NCBI RefSeq assembly: GCF_021647475.1
Contig: NZ_JAKIUR010000004.1
Span: forward strand, 27,362-91,361
DNA: 64,000 nt
From: Lutibacter sp.
GTDB lineage: Bacteria > Bacteroidota > Bacteroidia > Flavobacteriales > Flavobacteriaceae
Direction: 5' to 3'
Shown here: positions 44,401 through 51,856 of the stretch, one piece after another
Layout: each line of letters opens with the position of its first letter
Numbering within the stretch: position 1 is the first letter of the stretch
The notes under the pieces: generated by a model
Told to the model about the DNA's origin: nothing
What the model saw: the letters and a program-made list of their open reading frames with translations, nothing else
Databases searched by the model: none
Program-made: the position numbers and the translations under genes

Positions 44401-45822
44401 ATCATCATTAACTTCTAACGATCCGTTAAAATGCTGATTTTTTACAAGTCCATTTATAGTAATATTTTTATAGGTATATTTATTAAAGTCAATTTTAGAA
44501 ACAACTCCTTTAACGGAACTATTTATTTTTTCTAATGTAAAACCTGAACCTTCAACATCTCCATCCGCAGATATTTTTTGTACAGATGAATTATTTAACA
44601 ATTCTCCTAAATTAAAATCGAAACATTTAATATTTCCTTTATAGGACGCATCATCAATATTTTCAATATTGGTAAGTTCTAAATTTGCGGCTACCTCGCC
44701 CAAATCTGAATTAATGGAAACATCTGCATCAATTAAACTGTTTGTAATATAAGTGGTGCCAACTAACGTAAATCGCCCTAATTTTTTAAATGATGATGGT
44801 AATTTATCTCCTAAAATATTAGGCAACAACATTTTTAAATGATTATAGTTTGAGGTTAAATTGGTCAAATTTCCTTTTAAAGAAAATCCGTTTTCTTGGT
44901 TGAACGAATTTTTTAATAAAAGTGTTCCATTAATTATTGCATTTTCATCACTTTTTAATTTTAAGTTTTTAGCCGTAAAATTATTTAACTGACCTTCTAT
45001 TTCTGTAGTAAAATGCAACACATCTTTTGTTCCTAATTCATTATAAAAATGTTTTAAATCTAACATAGAAACATCTGCTTTTTTAATATTTGCAGTTAAG
45101 TTTACCTTATTATTAAAATCTGAAAAATCTTCTCGTTTATAATTAAATTCAATATCCCCAATAATTTTTGAAGTTTTAGTATGCAATACCGTGTTTTTAA
45201 ACTTCATCTGTTTTTTAGTGTAAGTAAATTCACTAGCCAAACTTGTAATTAATAAGCCATGATTTTCAATAAAAGATAAATCAATAATATTAGTAGAAAC
45301 ATTTGGACCTTGAATAACAAAATCTGTAGAATTTCCTAAAATACTTTTAAAATCGAGTGGTTTTTCATCTACATTTTCATCATAAACAGAAACAAATCCG
45401 TTATTAAAATGCAGTTTTGTTGCGGTTAGTAAAAAACCGGAAGGTTTACCTGTAGATTTTCCATCGTCAAATTTATCCACAAAAATGGTAAGTGCATCAT
45501 CTTGTTCTCCCTTATACGTTTTTATAAAAAGTTTAAAATCACTTAATGAAATAGTGCCAAATTCCATTTTGTTATTTAACATTTTTCGAAGACTTAAAAT
45601 GGAAGTTGTTAATTTTTTAGCGAAAATTAAAGTATCATTATGATGATCTTTTATGTAAACATCTTTTAGCTGAACTTTTCCTAAAAAGGATAAATCTACT
45701 TTATTCACATTAATTGCAACATTAAACTCTTTTTGCAAATACGATGTTGCTTTATCTCCTAATTTAGTTTGAATGGAAGGAATAGATAACAGAATGCTGA
45801 CCACCAAAAATAGCAGCAACAA
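41395..45822 (-). CDS. tamB: TamB-like translocation/assembly module protein
   Basis: 1475 residues, beta-helical periplasm-spanning protein, thought to shuttle phospholipids to the outer membrane (the AsmA/TamB class). N-terminal helix FLVVSILLSIPSIQTKLG, an AsmA-like region, thousands of bases of repeated beta-strand pattern and a DUF490 C-terminal domain (FDMYGDFIVDNGIYNFKYGG, core GDFIVDNGIYNF, and ALDYQVNDRILINGKVG). The start is uncertain: TTG at 45822 removes a basic segment (IKRTKKILVKILG) that is encoded in frame just upstream and would better suit a signal anchor, yet no ATG/GTG precedes it before the stop at 45883. Confidence 0.88.
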   Translation of the reverse strand: MLLLFLVVSILLSIPSIQTKLGDKATSYLQKEFNVAINVNKVDLSFLGKVQLKDVYIKDHHNDTLIFAKKLTTSILSLRKMLNNKMEFGTISLSDFKLFIKTYKGEQDDALTIFVDKFDDGKSTGKPSGFLLTATKLHFNNGFVSVYDENVDEKPLDFKSILGNSTDFVIQGPNVSTNIIDLSFIENHGLLITSLASEFTYTKKQMKFKNTVLHTKTSKIIGDIEFNYKREDFSDFNNKVNLTANIKKADVSMLDLKHFYNELGTKDVLHFTTEIEGQLNNFTAKNLKLKSDENAIINGTLLLKNSFNQENGFSLKGNLTNLTSNYNHLKMLLPNILGDKLPSSFKKLGRFTLVGTTYITNSLIDADVSINSDLGEVAANLELTNIENIDDASYKGNIKCFDFNLGELLNNSSVQKISADGDVEGSGFTLEKINSSVKGVVSKIDFNKYTYKNITINGLVKNQHFNGSLEVNDDNIKLNFKGLADLSSDIYQFNFKSIIDYCNLNAINIYKRDSIANITGAININVKGNSIDDLAGKINFKNFLYTNAKDDYFFKDFNITSSFQDSIRTIKVNSSEIINGKIKGKFKFNELPKLVRNSIGSIYTNYKPFEVSPNQKINFNFKIYNKIVEIFYPEVQLSANTTIRGKIIADKNLFRLTIKSPKVIAFKNDIENLNVQIDNKNPIFNTQVLIDNIDSKYYSIKQFKLVNVTLNDTLFFRTEFKEGIKNNEKYNLSFYHTFNSNRQSVFGIKKSDFTYKNKKWFINATNNIENKIVFDNKTKETLIKPISISSKNQKISFFGKISDSISKNIQFNFKNVQLANVTPKIDSLNLQGTINGTINYSQIKKQIRPTANFEISNFYINKSKQGNLKVKVNGENSLTKYDVNVSLERNNEKTLLAVGNVDFTPKKPTIAMNIDFEKFKLDAFSPLGEDVFTNFRGFVYGSTKFSGLLENPTMSGELYLDQAGMYFPYLNVDYNFDGTSIISLKNQTFNFEDVTLKDKTYQTKGKLTGTLSHHNFDNWKLNLNINTKNLLVLNTKEKENSLYYGTGYLGGNARIHGLTDKLVIDVEGKTNKGTYFVIPISDVKTVESTQLIRFVNTNKKVDDSKKRKEFISEKLKGLSINFNLEVTKDAVVEMVLDKATRSFLKGSGTGNLQINLDTKDKFDMYGDFIVDNGIYNFKYGGFINKPFTVKKGGSISWSGNPYTAEINIEAVYKVYANPKSLLENITTNRKIPIDLTTRFSGELFNSKRSFDIEIPNSSSTVASELAFKLNNSDKNIKIRNFVSLLASGAFYNENNFGANTSGFVYGTGFDMLSNAFDNIFNKADSKFKLKPVYTVGEKNKVDNLNIDDQLALALDYQVNDRILINGKVGVPIGSKKQSSVIGEVNIEFLLNQEGTLRSSIFNRQNEIQYTDEEEGYTQGVGLNYQIDFNNGKELLEKLGLRKKKIKDTTSIKKRLDTFIIKQKLINFKNKINKNE

Positions 45823-45870
45823 AATGCCTAAAATTTTAACTAGTATTTTTTTAGTTCGTTTGATAAACCC

Positions 45871-45878
45871 TAAATTTG
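45871..45878 (+). promoter_or_regulatory. Candidate -7 element for tsaD
   Basis: TAAATTTG matches TAnnTTTG exactly, 39 bases before the tsaD ATG. No clear -33 TTG at 19-20 bp. Confidence 0.42.
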
Positions 45879-45916
45879 CATTTCAATGGCAATTATTATG
45901 CCTTTGTTATTAATTA

Positions 45917-46951
45917 ATGAACAAAAATAAATTAATTTATATTCTTGGTATTGAATCGTCTTGTGATGATACTAGTGCTTCTGTTATTTGTAACGGAAAA
46001 ATACTATCAAATGTTATTGCTAGTCAAGAAATTCATGCCAAATATGGTGGCGTTGTTCCCGAATTAGCTTCACGTGCACATCAACAAAATATTGTTCCTG
46101 TTGTTCAACAAGCAATTCAACAGGCAAATATCGACAAAAAAGACTTAAATGCCATAGCTTTTACACGTGGACCTGGATTAATGGGTTCATTATTGGTTGG
46201 TTCATCATTTGCAAAGTCACTTTCCTTAGCGTTAAACATTCCGTTAATCCCTGTAAATCATATGCAAGGACATATTTTAGCTCATTTTATTGATACTAAA
46301 AATCATCAAAAACCAACCTTTCCTTTTTTGTGTTTAACTATTAGTGGTGGACATACTCAAATTGTTAAAATTTCTGATTATTTTTCTATGGAAGTTTTAG
46401 GGGAAACCTTAGATGATGCCGTAGGCGAAGCCTTTGATAAATCTGCTAAAATTTTAGGATTACCTTATCCTGGCGGTCCTTTAATTGATAAACACGCAAA
46501 ACTTGGAAACCCTAACGCATTTAAATTTACTAAACCCAAAGTAGCTAATTTAAATTTTAGTTTTAGCGGATTAAAAACAGGTATCTTATATTTTATTCAG
46601 AAAAAAGTAAAAGAAAATCCAAATTTTATTAAGGAAAATCTAAATGATATTTGTGCTTCTATCCAAAAAACCATTGTAGAAATTTTATTTGATAAATTAA
46701 AATTGGCCGTTAAACAAACCGGAATTAATCAAATTGCTATAGCAGGTGGCGTAAGTGCTAATTCAGAAATTAGAAACGATTTAAAAGCTACTGAAGAAAA
46801 ATTTGGATGGACAACCTATATCCCAAAATTTGAATTTACTACCGATAATGCCGCAATGATTGCTATTGTTGGATATTTAAAATTTTTAGATAATAATTAT
46901 GCTGAAATAAAAACTATAGCAACTGCCAGATTAAAAGTTAATGAAAACTAA
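45917..46951 (+). CDS. tsaD: tRNA N6-adenosine threonylcarbamoyltransferase
   Basis: 344 residues. TsaD attaches threonylcarbamoyl to A37 of ANN-decoding tRNAs. The ASKHA fold starts ILGIESSCDDTSASV (about 9-23), the metal-binding HMQGH (H115, H119) is intact, and CLTISGGHTQIV, LGETLDDAVGEAFDKSAKILGLPYPGG (core DDAVGEAFDK) and IAGGVSANSEIR follow. FTTDNAAMIAIVG near the C-terminus holds the metal-binding Asp. Universally conserved gene. Convergent with the E2 gene. Confidence 0.97.
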   Translation: MNKNKLIYILGIESSCDDTSASVICNGKILSNVIASQEIHAKYGGVVPELASRAHQQNIVPVVQQAIQQANIDKKDLNAIAFTRGPGLMGSLLVGSSFAKSLSLALNIPLIPVNHMQGHILAHFIDTKNHQKPTFPFLCLTISGGHTQIVKISDYFSMEVLGETLDDAVGEAFDKSAKILGLPYPGGPLIDKHAKLGNPNAFKFTKPKVANLNFSFSGLKTGILYFIQKKVKENPNFIKENLNDICASIQKTIVEILFDKLKLAVKQTGINQIAIAGGVSANSEIRNDLKATEEKFGWTTYIPKFEFTTDNAAMIAIVGYLKFLDNNYAEIKTIATARLKVNEN

Positions 46952-46978
46952 TTTTGCTTTCCTAAAATAATAATAAAC

Positions 46979-48289
46979 TTAAAAACTTGCATTTACATCC
47001 CAAGCCTCTAAATCTTCTTTAATAGACTTTATAAACATCCCTCCTAATGCTCCATTAACCACTCTATGATCGTAAGAGTGTGATATAAACATTTTGTGCC
47101 TAATTCCTATAAAATCTCCTTCAGGAGTTTCAATAACAGCAGGTACTTTTCTAACAGCACCTAACGCTAAAATAGCAACTTGTGGTTGATTAATTATTGG
47201 AGTGCCAAAAACACTTCCAAAACTACCAACATTAGTTACTGTGTAAGTTCCTCCTTGTATTTCATCTGGTTGCAACTGTCCTTTTCTTGCTCTGTTAGCT
47301 AAGTCATTCACAGCTTTTGTCATTCCTACCAAATTAAGTTGGTCAGCATTTTTAATAACTGGTACAATTAAATTACCATCGGCTAATGCAGCCGCCATTC
47401 CTAAATTTATTGCTTTTCGCTTAATAATTTTATCCCCATCAACTGAAATATTAATCATCGGGAAATCTCTAATTGCTTTAGCCACTGCTTGCATAAAAAT
47501 AGGTGTGTAAGTTATTTTTTCTCCTTCACGAGCTAAAAACTGATCTTTTACTTTATTTCTCCAAGTTACAATATTGGTAACATCTACTTCAATAAAGGAT
47601 TGTACATGAGCTGATGTTTGTACTGAAGCTACCATATGATTGGCAATTAATTTTCCCATTCTAGTCATTTCAATTATTTCATCTTCTCCATTAACAGAAA
47701 CAGTAACTTTTGGTGTTGTTGATATTGGCTTTACAACTTCATTCTCTATAGTTTTTGCCTTTTCAAAAGTAGGTTTAGCATCAACTCTTCCATTCTCAAT
47801 GTATGCCAAAATATCATTTTTTGTAACTCTATGATCTTTACCTGTACCCACAATGGCTTCTAACTCTTCCATAGAAACACCTTCAGTTTCAGCTATATTA
47901 CGTACTAAAGGAGAATAAAATTTTCCAGAAGCAGACACTTTTTCAATACTATTATTTTCAATGGCTTCATCAGTATTTTTTTCAAATGTTATTACTTCTT
48001 CAATTGAATTAATTATTTCTTCTTCAGGCTCAGTAGTTAAGTCCTCACCAGAAGTTTCAATAACTGCAATGGTTTCTCCAACTTTAACAACAGCATCAGT
48101 TTCAAATTTAATTTCTAACAACGTACCTTCTACTTCACTCGGAACTTCAGAATCTACTTTATCAGTGGCAATTTCAACAAGTGTTTCATCTAACTCAACA
48201 GTGTCCCCAACATTTTTTAACCACGTTATTATAGTTGCTTCTGCAACACTTTCACCCATTTTTGGAAGCTTTACTTCAAATTTTGCCAT
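46979..48289 (-). CDS. Dihydrolipoamide acyltransferase (E2) of a 2-oxoacid dehydrogenase
   Basis: 436 residues. One lipoyl domain (residues 1-77) with the lipoylated K44 in EIATDKVDSEVP, an acidic linker, a peripheral subunit-binding domain (about 125-160: YSPLVRNIAETEGVSMEEL core SPLVRNIAE and GTGKDHRVTKNDIL) and the CoA-binding catalytic domain (about 205-436) with the catalytic HisAsp in ISHSYDHRVVNGALGG. Whether it serves pyruvate, branched-chain or 2-oxoglutarate dehydrogenase is not fixed by sequence alone, and E1/E3 are not adjacent. Stands alone on its strand with a 383-bp region upstream shared with the cytochrome island. Confidence 0.93.
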   Translation of the reverse strand: MAKFEVKLPKMGESVAEATIITWLKNVGDTVELDETLVEIATDKVDSEVPSEVEGTLLEIKFETDAVVKVGETIAVIETSGEDLTTEPEEEIINSIEEVITFEKNTDEAIENNSIEKVSASGKFYSPLVRNIAETEGVSMEELEAIVGTGKDHRVTKNDILAYIENGRVDAKPTFEKAKTIENEVVKPISTTPKVTVSVNGEDEIIEMTRMGKLIANHMVASVQTSAHVQSFIEVDVTNIVTWRNKVKDQFLAREGEKITYTPIFMQAVAKAIRDFPMINISVDGDKIIKRKAINLGMAAALADGNLIVPVIKNADQLNLVGMTKAVNDLANRARKGQLQPDEIQGGTYTVTNVGSFGSVFGTPIINQPQVAILALGAVRKVPAVIETPEGDFIGIRHKMFISHSYDHRVVNGALGGMFIKSIKEDLEAWDVNASF

Positions 48290-48469
48290 TGATTTTTTTT
48301 TAGAGTTGCAAATTTACAAAAAAATAAAAGGTATTAAAATTAATAGTTTTAGGATTTAAAAAAAATTAAGTTTTAAGTTCACAAACTTAGATGAATAAAA
48401 TAATTGTACCTACTGAACCTTTTACTAAGAAGCATACTTTAGTTTTACTTCAATAAAATTATTTTACAA

Positions 48470-48497
48470 CTAATGTAACTAAACTAATGTAACTAAA
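48470..48497. repeat. Two tandem 14-bp units with TGTAAC, upstream of the hexaheme gene
   Basis: CTAATGTAACTAAA occurs twice without a gap (48470-48483, 48484-48497). It carries the TGTAAC half-site seen near other cytochrome promoters in this island, but not the full palindrome. It lies in the 383-bp gap 48290-48672, which also contains the FNR-like promoter. Confidence 0.6.
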
Positions 48498-48587
48498 ATA
48501 ACACTATTTAACCTTGTTAATCAATTAGATTCATTATAAATAGATGTTATTTCGCTGAAACACTGCTTTTTACGAGTTTTTATTTAC

Positions 48588-48630
48588 TGATTTTTATCAT
48601 TTTTTAAACAATTTATTGTAACTATTTTTA
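48588..48630 (+). promoter_or_regulatory. FNR-like site plus -7 element of the hexaheme cytochrome operon
   Basis: TGATTTTTATCA (48588-48599), 23 bp, then TATTTTTA (48623-48630), a TAnnTTT-type -7 box. The geometry matches the six other promoters of this set. Confidence 0.7.
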
Positions 48631-48672
48631 CTCCAACATTTAAAACAAATTTTATTAAATAAATATTTTATT

Positions 48673-49776
48673 ATGAAAAATTTTAAATTACTAAGTTTAT
48701 TGATGTTTCTTATAGCATCTTTTTTATTTATTCAATGTACAAGCGATCCTATCCCTGGTCTACCTGGTGCTAATGGTACTAACGGTGCTGATGGCGTTGC
48801 TGGTGCTGATGGCACTACCTCTTGTGTAGCCTGTCACTCTAGCGAACATAGAGATGCAATTGATGCACAGTATGCTATGTCAATACACGGAGTTGAAACA
48901 ACTATGTACGATGGCAGAAAACTATCACAATATGGAAATCGGGCTGATTGTGCTGCTTGCCATACTAATCAAGGATTTGCCGATAGATTTATACTAGGAG
49001 ACAATGAATTAGTTGGTCCTTATTCTACAACATCCGATCAAGCAATCTCTTGTACTAGTTGTCATGATGATACAAGTGGTCACCGTTCATTTGATTTTGC
49101 TAATGATGGTAACGATTATGCTTTAAGAACTTTAGACCCTGTACAATTAATTATTGATCCTACTATTTCACTTGATAGTCATAATGATAGTGATACTATG
49201 GGTTATAGCAATACTTGCATTAACTGTCACCAACCAAGAACTCCTGCCCCTTCAGCTAACGCATTTGGAAACTATGCAGTTACTAGTTCATATTGGGGAC
49301 CTCACCATGGCCCACAAGGAACTTTCTTATATGGTATAGGTGGAGCAATTTTACCAGGTGCAATGCCAGCTATAGGAGCTGCAGGTCATGCTCAAGGTGC
49401 TTCTTGCGTTGCATGTCATATGGGTGAACCAGCAGCAGCTGATGATGGTGGCCATACTTGGAATCCAACCGCAAATGCTTGTTTAAAATGTCATGATGCA
49501 GAACCAGAACCAAGTGAAATAATGAATGCTAGTGGTGTTACTTTAGATGCACTTAGAGCTACTTTATTAACTGAATTACAAACTAAAGGTTTAGATTCAA
49601 CTGGAACTAAATATATTTTTGATGCAACTGGTAAATTACAAACTGGAGTATATCCTGTAAAAGTTTCACAAGCTGCTTTTAACTACATTTTGTTAAATGA
49701 AGATAGAAGTAATGGTATCCACAACCCAGAATATGCACTAGATTTAGCTCAAAACTCAATAGACGCATTACAATAA
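48673..49776 (+). CDS. Hexaheme c-type cytochrome lipoprotein with a collagen-like linker
   Basis: 367 residues. Lipoprotein signal ending FIQC (lipidated C22). Residues 29-49 form seven Gly-X-Y triplets (GLPGANGTNGADGVAGADG), a collagen-like spacer. Six CXXCH motifs start at C51, C93, C127, C182, C245 and C270. Extra His residues (GPHHGPQG, GGHTW) may be distal ligands. After the last heme is a heme-free C-terminal segment of about 90 residues. Probably anchored in the outer membrane, carrying electrons across or outside the periplasm. Followed by a monoheme lipoprotein and a beta-barrel gene in the same direction. Confidence 0.88.
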   Translation: MKNFKLLSLLMFLIASFLFIQCTSDPIPGLPGANGTNGADGVAGADGTTSCVACHSSEHRDAIDAQYAMSIHGVETTMYDGRKLSQYGNRADCAACHTNQGFADRFILGDNELVGPYSTTSDQAISCTSCHDDTSGHRSFDFANDGNDYALRTLDPVQLIIDPTISLDSHNDSDTMGYSNTCINCHQPRTPAPSANAFGNYAVTSSYWGPHHGPQGTFLYGIGGAILPGAMPAIGAAGHAQGASCVACHMGEPAAADDGGHTWNPTANACLKCHDAEPEPSEIMNASGVTLDALRATLLTELQTKGLDSTGTKYIFDATGKLQTGVYPVKVSQAAFNYILLNEDRSNGIHNPEYALDLAQNSIDALQ

Positions 49777-49795
49777 TTATTAAAGTAACATTTTT

Positions 49796-49842
49796 ATGTA
49801 AAAGTGCATGGAATAAACAATAAATAAAATGCACTTTTACAT
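49796..49842 (+). terminator. Hairpin between the hexaheme and monoheme genes
   Basis: A perfect 14-bp stem (49796-49809 with 49829-49842), a 19-base loop, then TCTTTAAAATTT. It could end or attenuate transcription, lowering expression of the following two genes. Confidence 0.55.
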
Positions 49843-49874
49843 TCTTTAAAATTTACTCTTAAAAAATATATATA

Positions 49875-50258
49875 ATGAAAAAAATACTTCAAATACTCAT
49901 TGTGCTAGTAATTGGTTTTTCTTTAAACTCTTGTTATTACGATGATTACCCTGAAATTGCTCCAGATAATGGAGGAGGTAGTACTGCCACTCCAGTTTCA
50001 TATGCGACAGATATTATGCCATTATGGGCACAATGTGTTGGATGTCATAGCGGAAATACGGCACCAGATTTAAGAGACGCAAATTCATATACCAGCTTAT
50101 TAAATGGCTATGTAACTCCTAATGATGCAGCAAATAGCATATTATATAAATCTCTTATTGGCAGCGGAGCTCCTCTAATGCCACCTGGATCAAAATGGTC
50201 TTCGACTAAAATTAATCTAGTAAAAAATTGGATTAACCAAGGCACATTAAATAATTAA
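49875..50258 (+). CDS. Monoheme c-type cytochrome lipoprotein
   Basis: 127 residues. Lipoprotein signal with LNSC (lipidated C20), a Gly/Ser/Thr-rich spacer (NGGGSTATP), then a small cytochrome domain with one CVGCH at C54 and the late APLMPPGSKWSSTKINLVKNWINQG segment, whose Met may be the sixth ligand. Similar one-heme domains occur as planctomycete-type cytochrome c modules. Gene order with the hexaheme lipoprotein and the barrel protein suggests an outer-membrane electron conduit, but no function is proven. Confidence 0.85.
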   Translation: MKKILQILIVLVIGFSLNSCYYDDYPEIAPDNGGGSTATPVSYATDIMPLWAQCVGCHSGNTAPDLRDANSYTSLLNGYVTPNDAANSILYKSLIGSGAPLMPPGSKWSSTKINLVKNWINQGTLNN

Positions 50259-50274
50259 CTTTTAGAATATACAT

Positions 50275-51120
50275 ATGAAAAATTATATAAAATTATTTCT
50301 TATTTTCTTAATTGTTCCTTTTATTACAAACGCACAACAAAAGGATTCAACTAAAGTAAAAGAAAAATTAGAACGATCTGCTTTTGAAGGATCCTCTATA
50401 ATTGATAATGCTACCAATGTATTGTATCATAAAAACACCTTAGAAGTCCAAATGTCTCACAGATTTGGTGTCATCAATGGTGGTAGTAATGATATGGCTG
50501 GTTTTTGGGCTCCTTCAAATATTAGAATTGGATTATCCTATACCGTGCTTGAAAGACTAACTATAGGTTATGGAACCACAAAATTTGATAGATTACAAGA
50601 TTTTAACTGGAAAGTAGCTTTATTAAGACAAACTAGATCTAATACCATGCCAATTAGTGTAAGTTATTACGGTAATTTAACGGTGAGTGCTCTTAAAAAA
50701 GACAACTTTAATTTAAAACAAGATAGATATTCTTATTTTAACCAATTAATTATTGCTAAACGGTTTAGTCCAAATGTATCCTTTCAACTTGCACCAAGTG
50801 TTTCCCATTATAACTTAGTGGATAAACCCGCAATGAAAAATGATATGATAGCTATTGCCTTTGGAGGTAGAATAAAAATAAGCCCTCAAACAGCTATTCT
50901 ATTTGATTATACGCAACCAGTTACACAATTTGATAGTACTCAACCTAAACCTGGAATTAGCATTGCAACAGAATTTTCAACTTCTGGACACGTTTTCCAA
51001 ATTATTTTAACCAATTATAACGGATTGGTACAACAAAAAAATATTATGTTTAATCAAAATGATTTCTTTAATGGAGATTTTATGATTGGATTTAATATTA
51101 CTAGATCCTATAATTTCTAA
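50275..51120 (+). CDS. DUF5777 family beta-barrel protein
   Basis: 281 residues with a signal peptide (IKLFLIFLIVPFITNAQ, 4-20) and an alternating beta-strand pattern ending in a Phe (SYNF), typical of outer-membrane barrels. KNTLEVQMSHRFGVINGG and FWAPSNIRIGLSYTVLERLTIGYGTTKFDR are hallmarks of DUF5777, a Bacteroidota family that I have seen beside cytochrome genes. It may form the pore through which the two lipoprotein cytochromes pass electrons, but this is an inference from gene order. Last gene of the operon. Confidence 0.87.
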   Translation: MKNYIKLFLIFLIVPFITNAQQKDSTKVKEKLERSAFEGSSIIDNATNVLYHKNTLEVQMSHRFGVINGGSNDMAGFWAPSNIRIGLSYTVLERLTIGYGTTKFDRLQDFNWKVALLRQTRSNTMPISVSYYGNLTVSALKKDNFNLKQDRYSYFNQLIIAKRFSPNVSFQLAPSVSHYNLVDKPAMKNDMIAIAFGGRIKISPQTAILFDYTQPVTQFDSTQPKPGISIATEFSTSGHVFQIILTNYNGLVQQKNIMFNQNDFFNGDFMIGFNITRSYNF

Positions 51121-51162
51121 TTAGTATTAAAAATTCAAATTAAATTATACTCTCGAGTAGCT

Positions 51163-51209
51163 CTGTAAAACAAAATGATTTTAATGTTTTTGGTCTTTTT
51201 GTTTTACAG
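51163..51209 (+). terminator. Long hairpin after the DUF5777 gene
   Basis: A perfect 13-bp stem (51163-51175 with 51197-51209) with a 21-base loop and a T-rich but broken tail. It lies in the 433-bp gap 51121-51553, which also holds two GTAAC palindromes and the FNR-like promoter of the next unit. Confidence 0.5.
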
Positions 51210-51307
51210 TCTATTCTATTCATTTAGAAACACAGCCTCTGCATTTTCTTACCCTTTTATCTTCGCCATTACATCCAATTTTCTATTTCCAAACCTTAAT
51301 TACTTTT

Positions 51308-51343
51308 GTAACAATAATTACATATTTTAGTAACAATTATTAC
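51308..51343. promoter_or_regulatory. Two tandem GTAAC-N4-ATTAC sites, 22 bp apart
   Basis: GTAACAATAATTAC (51308-51321) and GTAACAATTATTAC (51330-51343). The 22-bp spacing places them on one face of the helix, as for cooperating dimers. They lie about 75 bp upstream of the FNR-like palindrome of the first Fe-S/NrfD module. Regulator unknown. Confidence 0.5.
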
Positions 51344-51416
51344 ACAAAATAATTTAAAATAATTCTAAATAAGATTTATTATTCTCATTCTCAATATCTT
51401 ATCTTTTTTTTTTAAA

Positions 51417-51459
51417 TGATTAAAATCATACTCTGAAATAAAATATGTATTTACCTTTA
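51417..51459 (+). promoter_or_regulatory. FNR-like site plus -7 element of Fe-S/NrfD module 1
   Basis: TGATTAAAATCA (51417-51428), 23 bp, then TACCTTTA (51452-51459). Confidence 0.7.
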
Positions 51460-51553
51460 TGCAAGTTTAATGATTGTTCATATAACATATTTAAACCACT
51501 TGAAAAGTTGCTTTACTAAACTAACATGAACAACTTGCACTTGTATCATTAAA

Positions 51554-51835
51554 ATGAAAAAAATGAAAAATAAAACAACGGAAACACGCAAGATTTCAAG
51601 AAGAGGAATCTTACCCATAATAGGAGGTGCTTTTTTACTACCACTTCTTGGGTTTAGCAATCCAATTTCAAAAGAAATGTCTATTTCTAATGAAGATAAT
51701 GAAGAGTTTGAAACCTTGTTAAAACCAGATGGAACCGCCGTTAAAGTTCGAGTAAGTGCTTTAAAAAAAGCAAAAGTAGTTACCAAAAATGTGTCTAATA
51801 AATCATTTTTAAACTGGCTTGGCAAAAAACTATAA
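51554..51835 (+). CDS. Small Tat-signal protein, relative of the Fe-S protein N-terminus
   Basis: 93 residues. Twin-arginine signal SRRGILPIIGGAFLLPLLGF (about 15-34) and no Cys at all. Residues about 53-70 (FETLLKPDGTAVKVRVSAL) match the segment just after the Tat signal of the two Fe-S proteins (LLTPDGKMVEV and LMTTNGTLVEV), so it looks like a stand-alone stub of that region. It is the first gene of module 1, 21 bases before the Fe-S gene, and has no counterpart in module 2. Function unknown. Confidence 0.7.
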   Translation: MKKMKNKTTETRKISRRGILPIIGGAFLLPLLGFSNPISKEMSISNEDNEEFETLLKPDGTAVKVRVSALKKAKVVTKNVSNKSFLNWLGKKL

Positions 51836-51856
51836 TTTAATTCGTATAAACTAATT

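Noticed and set aside
47961..48359. 132-codon frame on the plus strand opposite the E2 gene
   Set aside because: It is the antisense shadow of the lipoyl domain and linker, rich in Ser/Thr/Val as expected from a reversed Glu-rich sequence.
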